From Streptomyces sp. 3214.6 (GTDB taxonomy: Bacteria > Actinomycetota > Actinomycetes > Streptomycetales > Streptomycetaceae): a stretch of 64,000 bases of DNA. Below the pieces are notes generated by a model. It was not told the origin of the DNA and did not search any database. It was given only the letters and a program-made list of their open reading frames with translations. Numbering within the stretch: the first letter of the stretch is position 1; every line of letters begins with the position of its first letter. The stretch spans positions 3,844,001 to 3,908,000 of the forward strand of contig NZ_LT670819.1 of the NCBI RefSeq assembly GCF_900129855.1. Reading direction: 5' to 3'. The position numbers and the translations under genes were made by a program. This document shows, one piece after another, positions 1-9,877 of the stretch.

Positions 1-126
1 GTCGACCCGGTAGTAGAGCTGCTGGAGCCGTTCCTCGTCAGAAGCGACGACGAAGACGGCTCCGCCCATTCGATCAACAGACGAACAGCCGAACAGAACT
101 GCTTTCTCACCACTCAAGGACGGCAT
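1..126 (-). CDS. Partial small protein, candidate immunity protein of the RHS toxin
   Basis: The minus strand is open from an ATG at 126 to the window edge (42 codons, no stop), so only the N-terminus is present. The start is preceded by GGAGGT (138-143) with 11 nt spacing. The peptide begins MPSLSGEKAVLFG and includes VDRMGGAVFVVASDEER. I recognise no family. It begins 75 bp behind the stop of the deaminase-like toxin tip on the same strand, the usual place for an immunity gene in polymorphic toxin loci. Base composition here is visibly lower in GC than the neighbours, also typical of toxin/immunity tips. The immunity role is inferred from position only. Confidence 0.5.
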   Translation of the reverse strand, partial: MPSLSGEKAVLFGCSSVDRMGGAVFVVASDEERLQQLYYRVD

Positions 127-200
127 GGGAGAAACTTACCTCCGGTATATATGGACCGCGTCTGAAGCAAGACGCTCCGAGCGCAATCCGAATCCTATCC

Positions 201-3200
201 TCAGGGCCATTCGGCCGTCGTGTTCGATGTGATCCGGGCCCCCACCCGCTGGAGGAAGTTCTGACAGGCGGGGCAAATCGGTCGGCTCACAACCAGAAGT
301 CTCGGCTTGATTTGCAGAATGCCGGCGGCCTCGTAGAACATCTTCGTTTCCGCATGCCAGAGCTCTTCCTTCAGCACCGTCTTCGCTGGCTGTGGAACCC
401 GGATGGCCAGAGTGCCGGCCCCGAGGCCGGGGAGCCGCTGCCACTGACTCGGGGTCAGGTCCGCCCGGGCACCCACCGCGACGATGCCCGGCCTTCGGCG
501 CTGCCTGGCACATCGGCGTGGAGGGCACCCATCGTGCGATAGCCTGCGCCGCCTCCGGCCGCGTCCGTGATGTCGTCCACCATGTCGCTGAGGTGGTCGA
601 TATCGGCACCACCCGAACCGCAGTTGTGAACGAGCAGTGATGTCCCGCCCGCCACCACGTAGTACGTGTGCACCATGCTGACGGTCAGGTTGTGGACCGT
701 CGCGTCCAGGGCCGTCCAGCGCTTGACCGCCGTGATCTGGACCAGCGTGCCGGCGCTCGTGCGCAGCCACTCGCCCGACTTGAGGTCGGTTGCGTCGATC
801 CAGTCGCCGAGTTCCGGGACCCAGAAGGGGTGTTTGTCGGTCGCGGTGATCTCGGCGGTCTTCGTGCCCTTCTTGCCGTCCGTGTCGATGGTGACCTTGA
901 CCAGGTGCTTGACGCCCTTGCCGAGGATCTCGGCGGTGACCGTCTGGGCCGTGGTCTCGCCCGTCTCCGGGTCGGTCGCCAGGACCTTGTCGCCAGCCTT
1001 GACGTCCTTGATCGCCTTGGTCGAGCCGTCGGCCATCAGGACCTTGGTGTCCGGCGTGAAGCTGTTCGGCGTCGGGCAGCTCGCCCCCTCACCGCCACCG
1101 GAGCCGCCCGAGTCCTCCTTGCCCGACTTGCTGCGTGAGCCGCCGGACTTGTTCTCCGCCTTGCCGCCGCCTGAGGAGCCCTTGTGCTGGGCGCTCCTGC
1201 CCGCCTTGACCTGAGCCGGATTGCCCCGCGCGCCCTGCGAACCCGTATGGGCCTTCTTCTTCACCGCCTCCGCGGCGCGTTTGGCGGCTTCTCTCGCCTT
1301 GCGTTTCGCCTCCGCCGCGGCCGCCTCCGCGGCCTTCTTCGCCTTGATCAGCGCCGCCTTCGCGGCTTTCGCCGCCTTCAGGCCAGCCTCCGCGACGGTC
1401 CTCGCCGCACGCCACGCATGCACCGCGCGCTTCGTGCTCTTGAAGGCCCCCCACATCCGCTTGCCCTCGGTGGCCATCTTCGTCCACGGGATCGCGTCCA
1501 TCAGCAGGCTGCCGCACGCCCACAGGTCGCCCTGCGAGAAGCAGCCCTCCACGTCGTCGAGGCCGACGAACCCCTTGAACACCGCCCAGCCGGTCGAGAG
1601 GATCACATCGGTGAGCGAGCGGTTCAGGGTCTTCTGGTACGAGGCGATCTGCGCGTCCAGCGCCGCGATCGACGCGTCGAAGCTCGACGCCGACGACGTC
1701 AGACCCGACGGGTCCGCATGCGTCACCGGGTTGTTGTTCGCGTACGAGTAGCCGTTGGCCTGGAGCGGGTCGCTGTCGTCCAGGACCGGGTCCGCCGAGA
1801 GGAAACGGCCCGTTGACGGGCCGTACTCTCTCGCCCCCAGGTGCACCAGGCCCGACTGCGCGTCGTCGTCGCCGGTGTGGAAGGTGGTGTGCGAGCGCGG
1901 TGCCAGGTTCGCGGCGCGGTCCTCGCCCCACGGGTCCTTCTTGGCAGTGCGCACGATCATGCCGCCGTCGAGACGAACCTCCGCCAACGGGGTGCCGTTG
2001 AGGTCGGTCGACTGAGCGAACTTGTACTCGCTCACGCCCGCCGCGTTGTTGGTGGCCTCGCGGTAACGAGTCACCGCCGGACCGCCGATGCCCGCATAGG
2101 TGCGCTCGGTGTAGCGGACCTTGCCCGTGGTGGTCAGGGAGACCTTGGTGTCGGGCAGGTTCAGGACTGCGCCGGCGCTGCTCCGCTCCAGCAGGCGGTT
2201 ACCCATCGCGTCGTAGACGTAGGTCGTCTTCGACGCGGGCTTCCACAGCTGGGTCGCAGCGGTCGAGTTGCAGGCCGCCAAGGTCAGATCGGTGCCGATC
2301 GTGCCGGAGGGCACCGACATGCACAGGCCCGTCGCCACGTGCTTGACCTGGCCGGTGCTGAGCGTCTGCCAGCGCTGCGCCGCCACGGCGTTGTCGCAGA
2401 CCTGGACGAGAACAGCCGAGCCTGCCGCGGTGCCGTTCGGCTGGGCGCAGCTCCCGCCGGCGACGAGCTGGCCGATCGTCGCGTCCTCGACCGTGGCGTT
2501 GTTGTCGGCGTCGACCGCCTGGACGCGGAAGTTCTCCGTTTTGCTGCCATTGCACGCGTAGATCTGAACGGCTGTGCCCGGGGCGGTGCTGCCATTGGAG
2601 AGGTCCAGGCACAAGTCGCCCGCGCCCACCCAGGGTCCGGAGCCGTCCGCGCCGAAGCCGGTCACGGATTCGACCTGGCCGTCCCAGGTCCAGGTCAGCG
2701 CCTGCGCGGTGTCACCGCCCGTGGAGCGGGTCTCCACCGCACCCGCGGCGTCGTAGGTCTGCGTCGAGCGCGTCTTGACCTGCGCGCCCGCCGGCGTCGT
2801 GGAGGTCGTGGTGTACGAGGTCAGCGTGTGCGGCTGGTCGTTCTTCGCCGTGTCGCTGGTGCCGTATGCGTAGTCGCTGACCACGTCGCCCTTGGTGTCG
2901 CGCACCCCGGACGTGAAGGTCGGGTCGGCCTTGTACGCCGTCTTCTTGGTGCGGTTGCCCAGGACGTCGTAGTCGTACGACTGCCAGTAACCGGAGTTGT
3001 TGGAGGAGACGTTGACCGTGCCGTCGGTGTAGACCGGCTCGGCGGTGGTCTTGCCGGTGGCGGTGCAGGCGCCGCCGCCCGGGGTCGTCCAGGCCTCCTT
3101 CAGCTGACCGAGCGTGTCGTACTTGAAGCACTGCTGGTCGGTCGCCGTGCCCATGCGGTCCGCGACGGACAGGACGTTGCCCGAGGGGTCGTAGGTGTAG

Positions 3201-4298
3201 GAGCGCTTGCTGACCTCGCTGCCGGGAACGACGGTTGTGTCGGGGTACGGGGTCTCCCGGACGAGCCTGGTGGTCTGGAGCTCGCCGGTGGACTCGTTGA
3301 AGGTGTTCTCCTGCCACAGCCGACGGCCCACCTCGCCCGCGGTCGAGCGCAGCACCTGCCCGTACGGCGAGTACGACACGTCGGAGGCGTACCAGTCCTG
3401 GCCGGAGACCGAGGTCGGCAGACCGGCCTCGTTGTAGCGGGTGATCACGTCCTCGGCGTCGAGGCCGCCGGCCGCCGGGGCGGTGTACTTCTGGAGCTGA
3501 CCGTCGTCGTAGGCGTACGAGTACTTGTACTGGGTCGCGAAGCCGTCCGCCGTCAGGCCCGGGGTGGAGCCCGGGGGCAGGGCCGTGGTCATCGCCGTGG
3601 GCTGGTAGTCGGCCGTGTAGCCGCCGATGGAGGTGGTGTAGGGCTTGCCGTCGGTGTAGCGGGTGGCCGAGGAGAGCTGGCCCTTGCCGCCGGGCGCGGC
3701 GTCGTAGGCGTACGTCTGGGCGACGGTGGCGGTGGTCGAGCCCTTCGGAGTGACCTTGACCTGCTCGACGCGGTTCAGGCGCTCGTAGGCGTACGAAACG
3801 GTCTGGCCCCGGGCGTCGGTCGCCTTGTCCACCCGGCCGAACGCGTCGTAGGGCCTTGTAGTCGACGTGGGTGCGGCCGCCGTACTCGGAGACGACCTCC
3901 TGGATGCGCAGCCGGGCGAACACCTCGTCCGGGTCGGACGCGCTCGTCTTGACGCGGTTGGGCAGCGCGCTCTCGTTGTGACCGAAGGAGACCGGCTTGA
4001 GGGCGGAGGTGGAACCGTCGACCGCGTACCCGACCCGGCCGATGGACTCCAGCCACAGCGCGGTGTACTCGCCCGTCAGGTTCCATGGGAACGACTGCTT
4101 CAGGCCCCAGGAGTCGACCTTGGACAACAGGGTCGTGGTGACCGCGTCGCCCTCCACGCCGCAGGCGTTGCGCTGGCCGGTCTCGTTGCCGTCGGCGTCG
4201 GAGGTGTACTCGGTCAGCCGGACGCCCTGCTCACGCTGGGCACAGGCGTCGACGGAGGCCAGGCGCTTGCGCGACCGGGTGCGCGCCTGGGACGCCAC
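201..4298 (-). pseudogene. RHS-repeat polymorphic toxin with ricin-type lectin insert, Hint domain and deaminase-like tip; frameshifted and 5'-truncated
   Basis: Reading from 4298 leftwards, frame A carries RHS-type sequence (VDSWGLKQSFPWNLTGEY) down to about 3850. There one surplus base in a G run (3851-3853) moves the homology to a second frame. That frame holds repeated YD-type units such as YDYDVLGNRT, a ricin-B-like lectin insert, the RHS core end GRFLSADPVLDDSDP, an Ala/Lys-rich linker, and a Hint domain (SCPTPNSFTPDTKV, TATDKHPFWV, ending VHNCG). Near 487-495 one missing base shifts the tip into a third frame ending at 201. The tip carries WHAETK and RPICPACQ, the HxE plus CxxC zinc signature of deaminase-fold toxins. 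Hint proteins of this kind cut themselves to free the tip. The GTG at 4298 directly follows an in-frame stop and is not a true start. Two frameshifts mean either a decayed gene or base-call errors. Confidence 0.8.
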
Positions 4299-5655
4299 GA
4301 CCAGCAGCGCCTACTCACCCGGCACCGGCTACTGCCGGTTCGTCTACGACACCGACCTGCCCGACTCCCCCGCTCCCCCCGTCTCGACGGACTTCCCCGG
4401 CGACGACGACGGGGACGGCGACCCCGAGGCCTGGTCCAAGGAGCCCTTCGGCACCGGCGGCGCCTTCACCTTCGCGGTCGGCGACCCCGCCGAGACCGAC
4501 ATCGTGAAGTTCGTCTACTCCATCAACTCCACCAATTACGCCGGCTACGTCTGTGCCAACGGCAAGCAGGGCACCACGGGCGGTCTCACCGCCTCCTGCA
4601 CCACGCCCATCAAGTCGGCCACCGTCACCGGCGTCCAGCCGCCCTCAGCGGGTCCCAACACCCTGTACGTCAAGGAAGTCGACTCGGCCGGCAACGTCTC
4701 CCCCAACGCCACCAAGTACTTCTTCTACGTCACGCCCCGCTCGACGCCCGACGGCGCGGGCGACCTGAACGGCGACGGCACCGCCGACTTCGGCACGGTC
4801 GACGCCGCCGGCAACCTCACGATCAGCGCGGTGTCGCAGAACGGCGCCTATATCGCCGACACATTCGGCACCCACGACAAGGGGAACCTGCTCACCGGCG
4901 GCAAGACCGCCCCGCACATCTGGGACGGCACGAGCAGGTATTCCCTGGTCACCCACAACGGCGACTTCGCCCCCTCCGACGGCGTCACCGACTGGGTGGT
5001 CCGCACGCCCGAGGGTCTGCTCTTCATCTACCCCGGCGACGGCTACGGCGCGATCGACGTCAGCAAGCGCATCGAGGTGCAGCTCCCGGCCAACGCCCCC
5101 GCCCCCGCCACCTTCACGGAGATCAAGTCGGCGGGCGACATCACGGGTGACGGTCAGCCCGAGCTGTTCGTGACCGGCGGAGTGGGCGGCGCCGAACTGT
5201 GGGTCTTCACCGGCTACAGCGGCGGGTCCTTCAGCACGGCCACTCAGCTGACCACTTCCGACTGGGCCGACGCCGCACGGGACTTCGTGGCCATCGCCGA
5301 CTACAACGGCGACGGCGCGGCCGACCTGACGTACCGCACTTCGGCCGGCCATATCCTCCTGCGCAAGGGCATCCTCGACAGCGACGGCGTGGGCACGGTC
5401 CTGACCAGCCTGGGCACATCCGGCGCGAGCCTGGGCGGCGGCGACGTCATGTACGTCACCAGCACCATGACCCGGGCCGCCTTCCCCCTGCTCTACGGCA
5501 GCCCCGACACCACCGGGGACGGCATCCCCGACATCTGGGCGACCAACAGTGCCGGAGCACTCCTGCTGTACAGGGGCGGCGCCACAGCGATCGGCACCGC
5601 CACGACGCTGCGCACCAGCGGCTACACCACCAGCACGGTGAAGCAACTGGGCTGA
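4279..5655 (+). CDS. FG-GAP/VCBS repeat protein, 5'-truncated remnant
   Basis: The C-terminal part of a large secreted FG-GAP protein. A fibronectin-like start (VRAWDATTSSAYSPG) and an Ig-like segment ending in YVTPRSTPD lead into a beta-propeller-like region. That region has at least four calcium-type motifs: DLNGDGTADF, DITGDGQPEL, DYNGDGAADL and DTTGDGIPDI. No signal peptide, start codon context or Shine-Dalgarno sequence is present. The open frame continues upstream only as antisense of the RHS remnant. Homology to both genes stops in the same 4265-4300 interval, so both lost their 5' ends there. GTG at 4279 is the first possible start in the real homology and is nominal. Intact relatives are usually much longer. 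A strong terminator follows. Confidence 0.65.
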   Translation: MRAWDATTSSAYSPGTGYCRFVYDTDLPDSPAPPVSTDFPGDDDGDGDPEAWSKEPFGTGGAFTFAVGDPAETDIVKFVYSINSTNYAGYVCANGKQGTTGGLTASCTTPIKSATVTGVQPPSAGPNTLYVKEVDSAGNVSPNATKYFFYVTPRSTPDGAGDLNGDGTADFGTVDAAGNLTISAVSQNGAYIADTFGTHDKGNLLTGGKTAPHIWDGTSRYSLVTHNGDFAPSDGVTDWVVRTPEGLLFIYPGDGYGAIDVSKRIEVQLPANAPAPATFTEIKSAGDITGDGQPELFVTGGVGGAELWVFTGYSGGSFSTATQLTTSDWADAARDFVAIADYNGDGAADLTYRTSAGHILLRKGILDSDGVGTVLTSLGTSGASLGGGDVMYVTSTMTRAAFPLLYGSPDTTGDGIPDIWATNSAGALLLYRGGATAIGTATTLRTSGYTTSTVKQLG

Positions 5656-5670
5656 CGCCGACTCCTGCAG

Positions 5671-5707
5671 AAAGGGGGTCCGAGACGACGGCCTCGGACC
5701 CCCTTTC
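5671..5707. terminator. Bidirectional terminator between convergent genes
   Basis: A perfect 14-bp stem (AAAGGGGGTCCGAG and its complement) surrounds an 8-nt loop. It lies between the FG-GAP remnant on the plus strand and the glycine betaine operon ending at 5711 on the minus strand. The A/T-rich stem ends give a short U-tract in both directions. Confidence 0.85.
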
Positions 5708-5710
5708 AGG

Positions 5711-6688
5711 TCAGGACAGCCACCGCTTCCAGGTGGGCTCGTGGCTGTTCACCCACCTCTTCGCCGCCTCCTCCGGGGTGAGTTTCTGGTCGGCGATCAT
5801 CAGGGAGACCTCGTTCTGGTCCTCCGTCGTCCACTTGAACTTCTTCAGGAACGCGGCCGCCTTGCCGCCGTCCGTCGCGAAGTCCGCGTTGAGGTACTTC
5901 TCCAGCGGGGTGTGCGGGTAGCCGCAGGCCACCTTCGCCGGGTCGGCGTCGCAGCCCTCCTTGTACGCGGGGAGCTTCACCTCCGTCATCGGGACCTTCT
6001 TGAACAGCCACTGTGGGGCGTACCAGTACGTCAGGAAGGGTTTCTTCTCCTTGGCGAACTGGCGGATCTGGGTGATCTGCGCGGCCTCCGAACCGGCGAA
6101 GACGACCTGGTAGTCGAGCTTCAGGTTGTCGACCAGGGCCTTGTCGTTGGTGACGTAGGACGGGGAGCCGTCCATGAGCTGGCCCTTGCCGCCGCTCTCG
6201 GCGGTGCGGAACAGGGACGCGTACTTGTTGAGGTTCTTCCAGTTCGTGATGTCGGGGTGCTGTTCGACGAGGTATGTCGGCACGAACCAGCCGATGTGCC
6301 CGGTGACGCCGAGGTCGCCGCCGCGCGCGATCGTCTTCTTGTCGTCGACGTACCGCTTCTCCTGGTCGGGGTGGCCCCAGTCCTCCAGGATCGCGTCGAC
6401 CCGGCCCTGGCTGAGCGCGTCCCAGGCGGGGATCTCGTCGACCTGCACGGTGTCCACGCGGTAGCCGAGCTTGTGTTCGAGGAGGTACTGGGCGACGGCT
6501 ACGTTGGACTGCGCGCCCACCCAGGACTGGACCGACAGGGTCACGGTCTTCGCGCCCTGCGCGTTGGCGAAGGGGGAGGCCTGCCTGGTCATGTCGGCGG
6601 CGCCGCAGCCGGACAGCAGCAGCGCCGAGGCGCCGGCCACGGCGGCCGTCGTCGTGATGCGCGTACGCATCCGCATACGAAGGCGCAT
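5711..6688 (-). CDS. Glycine betaine/choline ABC transporter substrate-binding lipoprotein (OpuAC family)
   Basis: A 325-residue binding protein captures glycine betaine, proline betaine or choline outside the membrane and delivers it to the permease encoded just upstream. The N-terminus has a basic segment (MRLRMRMRTR), a hydrophobic stretch and the lipobox LLSGC, so the mature protein is lipid-anchored. The body matches the OpuAC fold: SWVGAQSNVAVAQYLLE near the start, EDWGHPDQ, and an aromatic patch (YWYAPQWLF) of the kind that cages quaternary amines. The ATG lies one base after the permease stop, so the two are translationally linked. It is the last gene of the betB-betA-ATPase-permease-binding protein operon. 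The exact substrate cannot be read from sequence, but the choline-oxidising genes in the operon favour choline or betaine. Confidence 0.9.
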   Translation of the reverse strand: MRLRMRMRTRITTTAAVAGASALLLSGCGAADMTRQASPFANAQGAKTVTLSVQSWVGAQSNVAVAQYLLEHKLGYRVDTVQVDEIPAWDALSQGRVDAILEDWGHPDQEKRYVDDKKTIARGGDLGVTGHIGWFVPTYLVEQHPDITNWKNLNKYASLFRTAESGGKGQLMDGSPSYVTNDKALVDNLKLDYQVVFAGSEAAQITQIRQFAKEKKPFLTYWYAPQWLFKKVPMTEVKLPAYKEGCDADPAKVACGYPHTPLEKYLNADFATDGGKAAAFLKKFKWTTEDQNEVSLMIADQKLTPEEAAKRWVNSHEPTWKRWLS

Positions 6689-6689
6689 G

Positions 6690-8633
6690 TCACGCTCCCT
6701 TCTTCGCGCGGCGTTCCGTCGGCTGTGTCACCCGGTCGAGCATCAGGCCGAGGCAGACGATCGCGGCGCCGGCCACCAGACCGGTCGCGAGGTCGCCCTG
6801 GGCGAGCCCGAAGACGGCGTTGTAGCCGAGCGCGCCGCCACCGACCAGACCGCCGATGACGACGACGGCGAGGACGAGGACCACGCCCTGGTTCACGGCG
6901 AGCTGCAACGCGGGCCGGGCCAGCGGGAGTTGGACCTGTCGGAGCTGTTGCGTGCCGGTCGCGCCGAGGGAGCGGGCCGACTCCATCGCCGCCTGGTCGA
7001 CCTGCCGCAGGCCCTGCGCGGTGATCCGGACGACGGCGGGCAGCGCGTAGACGACGGCCGCCGCGACGGCGGGTGCGCGGCCGACGCCGAACAGGGCGAC
7101 GACCGGGATCAGGTACACGAACTGCGGCATCGTCTGGAACACGTCCAGGACGGGCCGCAGCAGCCGCTCGAAGCGGTCGCCGCGGGCGGCGGCGACGCCG
7201 ATCGCGAAGCCCAGGACGAGGGTGACGGCGACGGCGGCCAGCACCTGGGACAGGGTGTCCAGGGACGGCTCCCACACGCCGAGCACACCGGTCGCGGCGA
7301 GCGCGAGGACGGCGGTCAGCGCGGTGCGCCAGGTGCCGATCGGCCAGGCGATGGCGGCGACCAGCAGCAGCACCGCCCACCAGGGCAGCCCCTGCAGGCC
7401 GTCTCGGAGGGGGTCGAGGACCCAGGTGGTGAAGTGGCCTGCCCAGTCGGCGGTGCCACCGACGACGGGCACCCCGGAGTAGAGGTGGTCGGTCATCCAG
7501 CCGACGGCGTCGTTGACCGGGGCGGCGATGGTCACCGTCCAGGAGTCGGGCCAGTCGAGCCGGCCCACCGCGCGTCCGGCGAGGGCCACGACCACGGCGG
7601 CGGCCGCCGCGTAGACCCATGTGGTCCACCGGGCGGGCGGGTCGTCGCTCCCGTGTCCGGCGGCGGCCGTGACGCGGTCCAGGACGACCGCGAGCAGCAC
7701 GATCGGGATGCCGGCGGCGAGGGCCGCGCCCACGTCGACGGAGGCCAGCGCCTGGTAGACGCGGTCACCGAGGCCGCCCGCGCCGATCACCGACGCGATG
7801 ACCGCCATCGACAGCGCCATCATGATCGTCTGGTTGAGGCCGAGGAGGAGTTCCCTGCGGGCCAGCGGGATCCGGGCGGTCAGCAGACGTTGGCGTGCGG
7901 TCGCGCCCAGCGAGTCCACCGCCTCCAGGACCTCCTTGTCGGCTCCGCGCAGACCGAGCGCGGTGAGCCGGGCCATGGGCGGGGCGGCGTAGACGACGGT
8001 GGCCAGGACGGCCGCCGGGACGCCGATGCCGAAGACGAGCACGACCGGGAGGAGGTACGCGAACGCGGGCAGCACCTGCATGGTGTCCAGGACCGGGCGC
8101 AGGGCACGGTCGAGGCGCTCGGAGAGACCGCCGGCCAGGCCGAGCAGCGCGCCCACGACGACCGAGGCGAGGACGGCGACGACCATCAGGGCGAGCGTCT
8201 GCATCGTCGGCACCCACATGCCGAGCAGGCCGCAGGCCAGGAACGCGGCCGCCGTGCCGAGCGCGAGGCGCACGCCGGCGACGCGCCAGGCGATCAGCGC
8301 GCCCGCCGTGGTGACGCCCGCCCAGCCGGCGGCGAGCAGGAGGAGGTAGACGGCGCGTACGGAGAGGACCACTCCGTTGCTGATGTGGCCGAGGAAGTAG
8401 AGGAACAGGGGGTGGCTGTCCCGGTTGTCGATGATCCAGTCGCTGGTGCTGGTGAGGGGCTTGGTGAGGTCGACGGTCAGCGATGCGGGCCAGCTGCCGC
8501 TGGACCAGCGGGCGTTGGCCAGCGGGACGAGGATGGCGGCGGCCAGGGCGAGGACGAGGAGCTTGCGGGCGGCCTGGTGTTTGAGGAAGCCGGGCAGGGC
8601 GAGTCGGGGGGTGGGAACGGTGACCGTTGCCAT
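6690..8633 (-). CDS. Glycine betaine/proline ABC transporter permease, two fused permease domains
   Basis: This 647-residue membrane protein is about twice the length of a single ProW/OpuAB subunit. It contains two complete permease units in tandem. Each has the cytoplasmic EAA-type loop that contacts the ATPase: SLGATARQRLLTARIPLARR in the N-terminal half and SLGATGTQQLRQVQLPLARP in the C-terminal half. One polypeptide can therefore supply both membrane halves of the transporter. The start ATG overlaps the ATPase stop (ATGA at 8633) and the stop is one base before the binding-protein start, which indicates tight coupling. Fused permeases of this kind are known in actinobacterial betaine importers. 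Confidence 0.9.
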   Translation of the reverse strand: MATVTVPTPRLALPGFLKHQAARKLLVLALAAAILVPLANARWSSGSWPASLTVDLTKPLTSTSDWIIDNRDSHPLFLYFLGHISNGVVLSVRAVYLLLLAAGWAGVTTAGALIAWRVAGVRLALGTAAAFLACGLLGMWVPTMQTLALMVVAVLASVVVGALLGLAGGLSERLDRALRPVLDTMQVLPAFAYLLPVVLVFGIGVPAAVLATVVYAAPPMARLTALGLRGADKEVLEAVDSLGATARQRLLTARIPLARRELLLGLNQTIMMALSMAVIASVIGAGGLGDRVYQALASVDVGAALAAGIPIVLLAVVLDRVTAAAGHGSDDPPARWTTWVYAAAAAVVVALAGRAVGRLDWPDSWTVTIAAPVNDAVGWMTDHLYSGVPVVGGTADWAGHFTTWVLDPLRDGLQGLPWWAVLLLVAAIAWPIGTWRTALTAVLALAATGVLGVWEPSLDTLSQVLAAVAVTLVLGFAIGVAAARGDRFERLLRPVLDVFQTMPQFVYLIPVVALFGVGRAPAVAAAVVYALPAVVRITAQGLRQVDQAAMESARSLGATGTQQLRQVQLPLARPALQLAVNQGVVLVLAVVVIGGLVGGGALGYNAVFGLAQGDLATGLVAGAAIVCLGLMLDRVTQPTERRAKKGA

Positions 8634-9877
8634 CAGACGGCCTCCGTGTCGGTGCTGGGGGGCTGGGGCGCTTGCCCGCGCTGACGGGGCGCCGCTTGCT
8701 TGGGGACGGGCGCCGCCCCAGCGGCACGACTGCCCGCAGCTACGGCGGCATCGTCGGCCGTGCCGGCCGGCATGGCGTCGGCGGTCGCATCAGTGGCAGG
8801 AGTGGGGGTGGTTGACGTTCCGGCGACCACTGCCAGGAGGGTGTCCGAGTCGACCACGCCCAGGCAGCGGCCCGCGTTCATGACGCGGGCCGGAGTGCCT
8901 GCCCGGGCCACCGCCTCGATGGCCTGGGAGACCGTCGCGGCCGGGGACACCGCCGGGCCGCTGCCCGCCTCCCCCGCGGACGCGGGCCGCATGGCCGTGC
9001 GGACCGTCAGTACCTGCTCGCGCGGTACGTCGCGGACGAACTCGCGGACATAGTCGTCGGCCGGGGAGCCCACGATCTCCTCGGGGGTGCCCAACTGCAC
9101 CACCCGGCCGTCGCGCATGAGGGCGATGCGGTCGCCCAGTTTCAGCGCCTCGCTGAGGTCGTGCGTGATGAAGACCATCGTGCGGCCCTCCTCACGGTGC
9201 AGGCGGACGACCTCCTCCTGCATGTCGCGCCGGATGAGCGGGTCGAGCGCGCTGAACGGCTCGTCGAAGAGGAGGACCTCAGGGTCGACGGCCAGCGCCC
9301 GGGCCAGGCCGACGCGTTGCCGCTGGCCGCCGGAGAGCTGGGCGGGCCTGCGCTGTTCCATGCCGTCGAGGCCGACCTTCGCGACGACGTCCTTCGCGCG
9401 GGCCCGCCGCTCGGCACGCCCCATGCCCTGGATCTCCAGGCCGTAGGCCACGTTGTCGAGGACGGTGCGGTGCGGGAGCAGGCCGAAGTGCTGGAAGACC
9501 ATGGCGGCGCGGTGCCGGCGCAGTTCGCGCAGCCGGGTGCGGTCCATCGCGCGGACGTCCTCGCCATCGACGGCGATCGTGCCGGCCGTCGGCTCGATCA
9601 GCCGGGTCAGACAGCGCACGAGGGTGGACTTGCCGGAGCCGGACAGGCCCATCACGACGAAGACCTCGCCCTTGCGGACGTCGAAGGAGACGTCCCGGAC
9701 GGCGGCCGTGCAGCCGGTGCGGGAGCGCAGCTCGGCGGGGGCCAGCGAGGCCAGTTCGGGGTCGGCGGGGATCCGGTCGGCCTTGGGGCCGAAGACCTTC
9801 CACAGGCCGTCGACCGAGAAGACGGGGTCGTCGGCGCCCGTGGTGGGCGGCTTGCGGGTGGCGGGCGTGATCGTCAT
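8633..9877 (-). CDS. proV: Glycine betaine/L-proline ABC transporter ATP-binding protein
   Basis: ATPase of the betaine importer, 414 residues. Walker A is GLSGSGKSTLVRC, the signature is LSGGQRQRVGLARAL, and Walker B is VLLFDEPFSALD, followed by the switch histidine in FITHDLSEA. The ProV/OpuAA type has an N-terminal helix before the nucleotide domain, here VDGLWKVFGPKADRI. The C-terminal 120 residues resemble a shortened CBS region (RVMNAGRCLGVVDSDTLL) and end in an Ala/Thr/Pro-rich tail of low complexity. CBS domains in OpuA-type ATPases sense ionic strength; whether this short region does so is unknown. ATGA overlaps on both sides place it firmly within the operon. Confidence 0.92.
   Translation of the reverse strand: MTITPATRKPPTTGADDPVFSVDGLWKVFGPKADRIPADPELASLAPAELRSRTGCTAAVRDVSFDVRKGEVFVVMGLSGSGKSTLVRCLTRLIEPTAGTIAVDGEDVRAMDRTRLRELRRHRAAMVFQHFGLLPHRTVLDNVAYGLEIQGMGRAERRARAKDVVAKVGLDGMEQRRPAQLSGGQRQRVGLARALAVDPEVLLFDEPFSALDPLIRRDMQEEVVRLHREEGRTMVFITHDLSEALKLGDRIALMRDGRVVQLGTPEEIVGSPADDYVREFVRDVPREQVLTVRTAMRPASAGEAGSGPAVSPAATVSQAIEAVARAGTPARVMNAGRCLGVVDSDTLLAVVAGTSTTPTPATDATADAMPAGTADDAAVAAGSRAAGAAPVPKQAAPRQRGQAPQPPSTDTEAV

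Noticed and set aside
3997..4278. N-terminal extension of the FG-GAP open frame
   Set aside because: It is exact antisense of clear RHS coding sequence and has no family similarity or ribosome-binding site; the real homology begins at about 4279.
6471..8684. 737-residue plus-strand open frame
   Set aside because: Arg/Gly/His-rich shadow of the permease gene, typical of high-GC antisense frames.
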